Positions 1 through 9,159 of a DNA stretch of 29,802 nt are shown one piece after another. Both the position numbers and the translations under genes were made by a program. The notes under the pieces were generated by a model, which made no database searches, was not told the origin of the DNA, and worked only from the letters and a program-made list of their open reading frames with translations. The stretch is taken from contig JAYMTA010000401.1 of NCBI GenBank assembly GCA_036897625.1, forward strand, positions 1-29,802, in the 5' to 3' direction. Numbering within the stretch: position 1 is the first letter of the stretch; the number at the start of each line of letters is the position of its first letter. This DNA is from Pelargonium cotyledonis. Taxonomy: Eukaryota; Streptophyta; Magnoliopsida; Geraniales; Geraniaceae.

Positions 1-2
1 GG

Positions 3-107
3 TCGAGGAGGCTGGACCAGCTGTTGCTGCCGAGGAGCTCCGGCCATGTTGGCTCTGCTTGGGTTGTGTCCGCCATGAAGAAGCTTGAGAAACAGAGTGA
101 GTGTTGA
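3..107 (+). CDS. Possible C-terminal end of an unidentified protein (partial at left edge)
   Basis: Reading from base 3 gives 34 codons without a stop, ending at TGA 105-107. The peptide begins SRRLDQLLLP and ends KKLEKQSEC. The first 100 bases are clearly richer in G+C than the AT-rich DNA that follows, as expected at the end of an exon running into a 3' UTR. The other two plus frames also stay open for 25-28 codons, so the frame choice is weak. I do not recognise the family, and the rest of the gene lies outside the window. Confidence 0.3.
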   Translation, partial: SRRLDQLLLPRSSGHVGSAWVVSAMKKLEKQSEC

Positions 108-1180
108 TGAGGATTGTGTAGTGTCTCTTTTTATGTGGATAAGAAAAATGTTGTTGGAGGGAAAAGCCAATGGTGTTTGGGCCTACCAAGTTGTCATATT
201 TTGGAATATAATTTTGAATAATAAATTTTTGTCCCCATTGTTATGTAAAATTTGTTGTATATTGTTAGTTTGTCACATGTTAACTAGTAAAACATGAAGG
301 ATTAGGTAAGTGACAGTAGCGAAAACATGTCATAACTTAACATATTGTGATATGTGGCTTCCATTCACTACTTATGCATTAATTTAAGATCGAAAGTATA
401 CGGTATACGTTTTCGTATGTGGACGGCCAAAACTCCTCAAAAGTCCAAAAATATCAAGACCTCCATTTCCTAACAACTCAAAGTCGAAATGCACACTTAA
501 AGCTCTCCTTTGCGTCATTGGGTCTCCAAGCATATTCATCCAGAACAATTCAACATGAAATGGAGTTCACAAATGGCACCTTGGAGCAAAACGAAGCCAG
601 GATCCTCATCGAGACCGCGACCTTGGGTTCGATCTCCTCCATCTACATGGATTTTAAGAAGAAGCTAGAGTCAGGTTCTTTCGCCAAGCACACCGCTAGG
701 ACGTCCTTCTCGAATGACCATCTCACATTCCTAAAGCCTCCGGAAGTTGCTCTAAGCGATTCCTCCCTAAACAAAAACCCTCAAGAGCATGGATGTCATC
801 TCAAACTAGTTCAAGAAGTTTGTTTAAGTCCCCCAACGAATTGAAAGTCTCATCTCTCTTCGAGCAAGACAGAGTCGGGCACCTCGCTCATGTGGAAATC
901 CAGGCAATCCTAATACTGATGTCGCGACAAAAATATGTCGATATCATATACATAGAGTATACTGTACACAAGTAAAACAAGGGCATTAGGTTCCAATTGA
1001 ACAATACCTTCAAATGAATTGGTCCTGAAAATTGTATGTATTTTCTTACATGCAAATACTCTCTCTTTTTTTATACGAAGTTTTTTGCTTATAAAAGAGC
1101 AAAGAAAACAATGAAAACTTAGGATCTCAATAGATGGGGCCTGTGGCATAAGTCTTTGGACATACAGTTTCAGTGTGTTC
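108..1180. other. Intergenic stretch with an unrecognised open segment
   Basis: The first 300 bases are AT-rich and would fit a 3' UTR and spacer. From about 419 to 960 the DNA is less AT-rich and holds a 141-codon plus-strand reading frame (419-844), with a second short frame overlapping it. The predicted peptide is rich in Ser, Leu and Thr, shows no domain I recognise, and has no usable promoter or splice context. It may be a decayed retroelement fragment, but no gag or pol motif is visible. I do not call a gene here. Confidence 0.3.
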
Positions 1181-1186
1181 ATTTTA

Positions 1187-1356
1187 GGCCTATATGAAAT
1201 GAGCCCAAAATGACTGGGCCTCGCGGTGACATGGGCTCATATTATTCCCTGAAAGAAAATTAAAATGCTGGCTTTGAAACCCCTAAAACCCTGAAGCTAC
1301 ACCTCCATCTTCTTCCTCTTCGCTCGCTGAAGCTCCTATTCTAAAAAAAAAAAAAA
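1187..1356 (+). promoter_or_regulatory. Promoter and 5' leader of the uL1 gene with site II and telo-box-like motifs
   Basis: Three site II type motifs are packed into 36 bases: AGCCCA at 1202-1207 (TGGGCT on the other strand), TGGGCC at 1215-1220 and TGGGCT at 1232-1237. Telo-box-like AAACCCCTAAAACCCT follows at about 1278. Site II elements with telo-boxes are characteristic of plant promoters for ribosomal-protein and other translation genes (established knowledge). A run of 15 A residues (1343-1357) immediately precedes the coding region. I see no convincing TATA box, which is usual for this promoter class. Confidence 0.6.
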
Positions 1357-4300
1357 ACGGCAGCCACGAAGCTCCTCTTCAATCAAGCTCGTCGTCAATG
1401 CCTTTACAGAATCCAAACCCAGACCCAGCTCCGTCCTCCTCCATTTTTCTCCTACCTCTCCAAATCTCTCTTCTCATCCTCCGAAGAATCCCCAATCCAG
1501 CCAGTTTCCTACACTCCAAAACCCCAAACCGACGAGGAACCACATATCTCTTCCGAACCGAATACCGAATCACCACCTCCTCCTCCGCCGCGTCAGGAGG
1601 AGGGCTTCGCTGGTTCGCTGACCGAGGAGATCCAGAAGGCATGGACTCGGGAGGACCTGAGGTACGTGAAGGACGCGCCTTCGATCACACCGGTGGCTTA
1701 TCCGGTGCGCGTGGCGCCGCTTCCCGAATTCGAGGCCCCAGAGCCGGAGCCAGAAGAGGAGATTCCAAGAGAGGAGGTGGAGAGAGAAGCGAGGAGGATT
1801 TATGAGAGTAATCGGGTGATGCAGATGAGACGGGAGGTTTTCAGGTTGAAGGAGGAGGAGGAGGTGAGGGCACCGATGCCTACTCTCATCAAGAAGGAGA
1901 TGAGGCCGAAGAGAGAGCCACTTGATTTGATGGACGCTATTAAGAATGCCAAGGTCAGTGTAGAAGCTTCTCTCGAATCGTACAGTAGCTCTCTTTAGCT
2001 CTATGTGTGTTTGCTCTCGTTTCTGAGTAAATGTGGGCAAATTAGATAACTTTCCAAGAGAAATTATATATTTTTTGGTTGGTTTGTGAGAAAATGCAAG
2101 TAAAGGTGTAGAGAACTGATGATTTTGGTCATGTTTCGATTGTTTGTGTAACATCAAGTATGTCGGTAGCTAACTATAATACTAACTTGAGATGTAAGGT
2201 TGAAATTTGAGTTTCATTTATACTTCTTTTAGCTTTGTTTGGTATAAAGGATGAAGTGTGCTTTGAAATTCCCCGTCAGGTCGACCAAAAGCTTGTAACA
2301 ATGTCTTAACTAGTAATATTCCAGAGATGTTGAAAGGTAAACCAGTATGGACCCTAAATCATGTTACCTGAATATGAGCTTGTATAGCTGTTTCTTATAT
2401 GTAAAGAAAAGGTTGATATGATAGAGAGGAAGCGACACCTTTTAAGTGGAAAACTGCGATTACTATTCACTGTCATATAATCTTTGGTTGGTTTATTGTG
2501 ACCTTGACAAGCTTGGTATCTGCTACTTAAACGTCACATAGACGTGATGGCTCATTGACAGAAGGGTTATTATGGATAGATATTTTTTTGAGGTTGATGT
2601 CTAACTTCTGGCAGGATCTAAATGGAATTCTGGATCCATCTCATGTACTGAGTGTTAGGTCAAATAGTCGCAGGTTGTGATCAAGAGTCTAGACTAAAGC
2701 ATGACATCAAACATTAATGAATCACATATTATTTAATGTACAAAAAATGTCATTCTTCAAATGGTTGACACATGAGCTGATTATCAATTTTTGCCTCTTA
2801 AAATATGCATTTTTTTTTATTGTATATTTATTCATCATTTCTATCATCATTTGGGAGGTTTTATATTCTTCTTTTCATGATTTACTCATTGCTTTGTTAT
2901 GTTCTGTTTGCACTTGGAAATATTTATGTAGTGCTTATTTCTTTGTATTATTTCTAGTTATTTTTCAGGCTAATGCCAAAGCTAAGTTTGACGAAACTAT
3001 TGAAGTTCACGCAAAATTAGGAGTTGATCCAAAGCGAAGTGACCTGGTACGCACTGATTCATCTAAATACTTATAGTTCATGTTCTTTACTTTGGAATTA
3101 GAATCTGAATGGTTCCACTATAAGATGTGTATGTCTGAGTTCTGGAAACATTTAATGATCTTCACAATTCACAAAGACTTTTAAAATGTTTAATTATGCT
3201 TTCACTTCGAGATATATTAATTTGTACTGTAGGCTATACTTCAGTTCCAATTTTTTTTATAAATATATTATGATGTTGCTGCAGCCTTTTCAGCTCAACT
3301 TCGTTATATAAATGAAATTTCTAACTATCATCTCTAGGATCCTAAAACTTCTCAGTTGATTATTTTTTCTTAATATGCAAGTAACCTCTTTAATCTGTTA
3401 GTCTTACACAGATAGCTAGGATAGATTTGCCTAAGTTCTATATGCTATTGGTTTTGTTCATATTCTTGTTTGTTTGTTTGTTTGTTTGTTTGTTCCTTTA
3501 TGGATTCAATTGATACTTAATGCTATCTAAATCGAAGTGCAGATTGTTCGTGGTTCTGTACTTCTTCCACATAGTCTTGGGAAGGTAATACTTAAACTTA
3601 AGCTTGCCCAGGTGTTGGAGTTTCTGAAACTTATATCTTAGCCGTTTTTCTCACTGCAATTGTCACTTTTCAGGTTGTCAGGGTGGCTTTCTTCGCCGCT
3701 GGGGAAGATGCGGAGGAAGCTAGAGCTGCCGGAGCTGAGGTTGTTGGTGGTGAAGAACTTATTGAGGAAATTTTTAAAAGTAATCAACTGATGTTTTCAT
3801 TTTATGCTACTCAATTGCTGGTATTTGAATATTATCTAAAAAAATCCCTTTTAATACTATGTTCTGATATCTAGATATAGTGGGTATTTTATTCTTTATG
3901 GGATTTTTATAACTTATTCATTGCATTAGGTTAATAAAACACTGGTCAAAGTTGACCTTTATCAGTTCATTGTTTATATATTTTTGTTTTCAGTTGCACC
4001 GGTGTACTTATTATAACTACACCCAATTTATGATTGTTGTTTAAAACATGAGCTTGGATTTATACAGGTGGTGGCAAGGTCAATTTTGACAGGTGTTACA
4101 CTACTCCTCAGTTCATGCCTCGAATTGGAAAGGTTTGTGAATTTAAGTGGTCATATAAATTGGGTTGTTAATCGAAGTCATGTATCCTTAGGCGCGAGCT
4201 TTTTCTATTCTGCAGTTAGGAAGGATTCTTGGACCTCGTGGTTTGATGCCAACTGCCAAAGTGAGTCCATCATCTTGCTGTATATAATTTAATGCACACA

Positions 4301-6899
4301 TATGTAGATGACTCATAACACCCTCATTTTTTATTATAGCAAGGTTTGGTTTCAAGTAATATTACTGGGGCTGTGATAGATGCAAAAAAAGGTCATATAT
4401 CTTACAGAATGGACAAATCATCAAATGTTCATGTAGGCCTTGGGAAGGTATTATTTATAACCACAATCCTCGTATTGTATAGTGAATATCTGTGGTAAAA
4501 CATGATTATGCTGGGCTTACATGTTTATATCAATCGTCTGCAGGCAAGTTTTGAAGAGGAGATTTTATGTGATAACATCTGTGCATTTGTTCACTCTCTT
4601 TTGCTGGCAAAGCCCTTGGGTTTAAAGAAGAGTACGTAGCATCTATTACATATTTGCCAATTTGATAATTCTGCTCTATGACGCACATACACACTCATCT
4701 TCTCAACGTATCTGTATTTGATACGAATCTGACACTTGATTTTTTGTGTCCTCCAATTTTTAATAATGTGTTAGACACTCTAAAATCAAAACACATTGAC
4801 AAGCATGACTTGATAATTTTGATGCATTAATCTAGAAAATATAAATTACTCCATCCGTCCCAAAATAAGTGTCTTCCTTTCCATTTCGAGAAAAATTAAG
4901 AAGTTAGTGTTTTATATTTCATTTTCTATCTCCATGCACATGTGTTGGAACAAAACATAACAGATATTACCCAACTTATTATAGGGTGACTGTTAGTAAT
5001 ATATGCATAACTAACTTCCTAAAGAGGAAAGAAGACATTTGTTTTGGGGCAAAAATACAAGTAAAAGTAGACACTTATATTGGGATGGGGAGGGACTAGG
5101 GAGTATCTTTAATTATTATCAAACGTTTTTTTTTTTTGATAAAATAAAAGGTGTGTCGCCATATACTTATCATGTCATGTCCTGTATATAGTATCGTGTC
5201 TATGCAACATAGAGTCATAGATTCTAGGTTCAGTTGAATCTTGTTGAAGCTCAATGCATATTTGAACATAGGATTAAAGGCCAGGATGAGGGATGAATGT
5301 AGATGGTTCCTGAAATGATTAGGAATAACAACTTTTTGTTGTGTGCTTTCAATGTTTTGAGTTTTTAGTTGTTGCCTTGTTCTTGGCTTGTTTCTAGTAT
5401 TCTCTCATTTCATGGCTTGTGCATTTGAATCATGAGCATGCTTTTACTCATCAATATATCAGCCTTTTATTTTGACTTTTGAAGATACAACATAACCAAG
5501 TTGTTGAGGGTGATGGTGTGTAGTCGTTGGGATCTTTCATCATATTAGCTGACAAAACTTAAGCATTATGTTCATCCCATATCCCTTATTCAAAACTCAA
5601 CTCAATTCATGAGAAGAACTTTAAGATCATATCAACTACCTGTTTATCTGCTTTCTCTGTTTCCAGCAGATTGTTTCTCAGTGTCTTGACACATTTCCCT
5701 AGTTCCTAGCACTGAAATAGCTAGAGGTTTAGTTTATGCGGATTGGTATAATATTATATGTCCCTTCCAACTTGCTAATACCCATAGAGTGCACATACTA
5801 AAAAGTATCATCTGGAGTCCAATTTTACTAGGCTGCTTACGTTAGTCATTCTCATAGAGTTAGTTGTCTTGCCGCATCCCATAGTTAATAGTTCAAATTA
5901 AAAATAAATAATCAAAAACTCATTTCTGTTTCCCAGCGATTGCTCAACTAAACAATAACTTAACTTTCAATTGCTGCTGTTTTGCATTTTAAATTGGTCT
6001 TAAAAAAACCTTTGGAAGTTTTGGCGTTAATGGTTACTTGATTCGGATGGTACCTTTGCAATAAAAATGAACATATATATTTAAAATTGCCCTTACATTT
6101 GCTTCATAGAATCTGCTGCCAATTGCCCCAAAATTTTATTTTATCTGACAAAATTTCTCCCCTCCTTTTTGTAGCATCTAAATATGCTGGATACTTGAAC
6201 GCGTTACACATATGCAGCACGGTGAGTTCTTAAACCTTACTTCTGGAGTTCTGGTTACATTGGACTTAACCACTTATTGGTTAATGCAGATAGATAGGTT
6301 GCTACTTGTGAGTGTGATGCATGACATTCAATGACTATGAAACTAATGGCTGTGACCTTTAGAATTCACCACCAAACTACGATCCTAGGGCAACAACCCA
6401 AGATATGCATGAAAACATGTTTCTATATCAACTGTTAAATCAGTGCTTTTAGGAATTTGCTGACACAGTAACACAAGGCATAATATGCAAATGGTCTTCA
6501 GGATCAAAGTTAGAGACCTTTGCCCAGAAGACCACCAGCGCTATGATACGAATATGGGACTATGATTTTTTCAAATAAAAAACTTTAACCCGTACTATGC
6601 CAATTGAGCAATACTACGTAAGAACTTTATTTCAAGACAACAGCAACCAAACCTTGTGACAAACCACGTTTCACATAATCCTTTAACACTGTTCTTCCAC
6701 TTCATTTTAGTATTGTAATCCCTCCATATATTTGCATTCATGCTGTCGTAAAAGTGAAGTTGTAATACATTTCTTGAATTAATCCACTGATTCGGATTCT
6801 GATTGGTTACATGACATGCAGATGGGCCCAGGATACCCCATTTCCATACAATCGTTATCCAAAGCTGTAGATAACTTCACCACAGCGAACGTCAATTGA
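1357..6899 (+). CDS. Organellar (probably mitochondrial) large-subunit ribosomal protein L1 (uL1), 10 exons
   Basis: uL1 binds 23S-type rRNA at the L1 stalk of the large subunit. Modelled exons are 1357-1953, 2969-3046, 3543-3584, 3674-3779, 4068-4132, 4216-4260, 4340-4447, 4544-4631, 6175-6221 and 6822-6899. All junctions are GT-AG and in phase, giving about 417 codons. Residues 1 to about 70 are rich in Arg, Ser, Gln and Pro with few acidic residues, like a mitochondrial presequence. An acidic linker follows, and the L1 domain runs from about residue 195 to the end. It contains AKFDETIEV, PKRSDL/IVRGSVLLPH, the signature LGRILGPRGLMPTAK (residues 297-311) and GYLNALHICSTMGPGY near the C-terminus. 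The frame has no ATG before 1819 (residue 155), which would remove the presequence. ACG at 1357 opens ACG-GCA-GCC-ACG-AAG, has A at -3 and G at +4, and lies 15 bases after an in-frame TAA. I therefore place the start there, tentatively. Mitochondrial rather than plastid destination is inferred. Confidence 0.85.
3466..3495. repeat. (TTTG)n microsatellite in intron 2 of the uL1 gene
   Basis: About seven tandem copies of the tetranucleotide GTTT/TTTG lie some 50 bases upstream of exon 3. Being pyrimidine- and T-rich, the tract may overlap the intron's branch-point and polypyrimidine region. Length variation between individuals is likely, but a function is not indicated. Confidence 0.85.
4847..5105. 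mobile_element. Stowaway-type MITE (Tc1/mariner-derived) in intron 8 of the uL1 gene
   Basis: The left end reads TACTCCATCCGTCCCAAAAT followed by AAGTGTC. The right end, reverse complemented, reads TACTCCCTAGTCCC, then a short insertion, then ATCCCAATATAAGTGTC. This matches the well-known Stowaway terminal inverted repeat (CTCCNTCCGTCCCAAAATAAGTGTC) flanked by the TA target site. The element is about 259 bp, AT-rich inside and without coding capacity. Differences between the two ends, including roughly nine extra bases at the right, show it is old. It accounts for part of the unusually long (1.5 kb) intron 8. Confidence 0.85.
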
Positions 6900-7699
6900 T
6901 ATTAGAGATGGGATGACAATTGCCAGCTTGGATCAGCTTCGAAGTTCAAACTCAGAATCTTTCATTCCTTGCTCCCTCTTCTCGATTCAGAAAGTGAGGT
7001 CTCTGCTACTTTTTGCATAAAAGCTAAGGACTGAAGGGTAGACATTTCCAAACTTTGGCTTTGTTAGGATATCAAATTCAACTATAGATATGATGTGTTT
7101 GGATGCTTAACTAGTTTTGGTCATGTTTTATATTCGTTAGGGGCTGTGGATGAACCTAGTTGATTTTACGAATGAAATGTGTTCCAAGTCATTAACAAAT
7201 ATTTCAGTTTTGCGGATGGTGTTTTATATATATATTGGTGGTAACACTGACGATTGAGATAATTTCAATAAACAAACAGCCTGTTTAAATGATTCACTTG
7301 TTTCTAACTTTTCTGCATTTCTTGGGATTGTTGGACTAAATTGATATTGCAATTTTTAACTGTGTTCTAAAAATCAGTGTTCAGAAGCTACTCAAAAAAT
7401 TGTTCAGGGGGAACATTTTTTTACCAAGGTTGCCCAGGGTTCAAGACAAAGGAAAATACAAAATGGAAGACACCCCATTCGAAGAGAGGAAAGTAACAAA
7501 GTACACTTCCACCCCCAACAATTAAGATAACCTTTTTCTCTCTTATGTTTTTTTTACGACGCGCCAACAATTAGTTTCGATAAAAGAAAAGTGTGTTATT
7601 TGAGAAGATAGACTTCGCCCCCAATGGATAGACTCACGTAACTCGTGGGTCCCATGGTTACATACTCAAATTAATTAAAAAAAAAAAAAGACGCTACAT
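6900..7699. other. 3' flank of the uL1 gene and spacer
   Basis: This is AT-rich non-coding DNA that includes the uL1 3' UTR. I could not assign a polyadenylation site with confidence. The tract from about 7550 to 7640 is somewhat richer in G+C, and a run of A residues follows at about 7677-7690. I see no gene here. Confidence 0.5.
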
Positions 7700-8612
7700 C
7701 AAAAAATAGTCTGAGCCTCAGTTACTATAGAACATAAGTGACTCGAGAAAACCCTAGCATCTCTTTGGGCGGCAGTGACACAGTACTGGCGTACGGCGGA
7801 AACAGGAACAGGTAAAGGAGAGGGAAGTTGTGAGTCTACCGCAGTCGAGAAAGAGAGCAGGTCCCGGAGGTAACTGGTGCGGAAGTAAAGGTGTGAGTTA
7901 TCGGCGTTAATGGGCTAGCGGTGGCAGTCGACTGGAGCACGGCGGATCTCGACGGATGGACAGCGGCGTGGCGGCTAGGTGTGAATATGAACAGTGGTCT
8001 GACTCCTGCTTTGGAGTTCCTTTTTTTTAGGGTTTTAGGGTTGTTTGTTCGTGTATGGTGACAGAGCTTTGTCGATGGGTTTTCCGGTGGATTTGTTGGG
8101 GTTTTTCGAAGCACAAGTGGTAGATCGGAGTGGTGACGGGTGCAAGCCATGGGTGATGCGTTGTGTCTCTACTTCAATTTCGGTAGGGCTTGTTTGGGAC
8201 CCGTCTTCGTCTTTGTTTTTTCGGGTGGAGGAAATGGCCTCGGCAAATATGCCGGGGCCGAGGGAGTAGTTGTGGAAGCGAGAGAGCGTCGTGGGGTCCG
8301 GATCATTGTACGACGTCATCTTTTTTGTTGAATGGTCAGGGTTTTACCATTGCTCGGAGGTCCGGTTAGGGCTAGACTTGGGTCGAGGCCGTAACTCAAC
8401 TGATGAGAGTTTTTATGTCTCAGGATAGCTAGTTGTTTATGTGCCTATGAGGATTTATGTTTTAGAGAGTTAGGTTTTGGGTTAGTTTCTAGCATAGTTT
8501 CCTTTTTGTGTTCGTTTTCCCGAATAAGTTATCCTCATCGCCATAAATGTACTTTTCCTGTTAGGAAGATAATATAATATTATTATTTTTCCGCTAAAAA
8601 AAAAAAAATTAG
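7700..8612 (+). mobile_element. Possible retroposed sequence ending in a poly(A) tract
   Basis: A G-rich segment with several short overlapping frames (for example 8045-8269) runs into AT-rich DNA ending TTTTTCCGCT followed by 13 A residues (8597-8609). A 3' end with an AT-rich tail and pure poly(A) resembles plant LINE-type or other poly(A) retroposons. AAACCCTA-like telo-box words occur at about 7750 and 8030. No reverse transcriptase or endonuclease motif is present, and I could not find a clean target-site duplication. A non-coding transcript or decayed gene is an alternative. Confidence 0.3.
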
Positions 8613-9159
8613 AGTCTCGTCCACTATAACAACATTTTGGAGCCTAGACATCCAAAAAAGATAAGCTAGAACCCAATCTCCCATAAACACAAGAAAGCCT
8701 GGTCTTTTAACAACCAATTATACTATATGATTATAAAGATAGATGTTTTGTATAGGCGGTACATTTTTCGGGTGTTTGACGTAAATGATGAGCCTTTTTC
8801 AAAGTTCATGTCTCTTAGACATAAAAATCATTAAGAGCTAGAGAATGAAGAAAGAATAGAGTAAGAAAGAGATGGGAAATCATGTCATAAAATCAAAGAT
8901 AGACGAGCAATCTATAAATTATTGGGGTTTTGGGGAGGGTAAGTATTTGTGGTTGAACATCCTAAATTATTGTGGTTCTATTAAAAATAATCTAAAAAAG
9001 AGGTCCTGAGATGCAAAATATAACAGTTCTCCGCGCCAGAACACACTCGCTTCGAAGTTGGAAAGCTTCAACCTTCAAGATCTCTCTCTCTTTCCCACCA
9101 TTTCTAGGGCTAGGGTTCGTAAGCTTCTGGCCCTGTTCTTATGATTAGAGTAACCTAAA
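8613..9159. other. Spacer and former promoter upstream of the kinase pseudogene
   Basis: This is AT-rich DNA with no coding signal. A pyrimidine-rich CT tract at about 9080-9095 (TCTCTCTCTTTCCC) and CTAGGGCTAGGG at about 9105 would suit a plant 5' leader. They are probably what remains of the 5' region of the kinase gene starting at 9160. Confidence 0.4.

Noticed and set aside
419..975. Overlapping ORFs of 141 and 60 codons as possible genes
   Set aside because: No recognisable domain, promoter or splice context. Two different frames are open across the same DNA, so there is no clear coding preference.
1398..1805. 135-codon plus-strand ORF with an ATG overlapping uL1 exon 1
   Set aside because: It is in a different frame from the conserved L1 protein, shows no domain, and crosses text that clearly codes for the uL1 presequence and linker in frame 1. 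The long minus-strand ORF at 1570-2157 is likewise a shadow of the same G+C-rich exon.
8035..8331. Several overlapping ORFs on both strands around 8.0-8.3 kb
   Set aside because: Three or four frames are open at once because the segment is richer in G+C. None shows a domain, and the segment fits a poly(A)-ended retroposon better.
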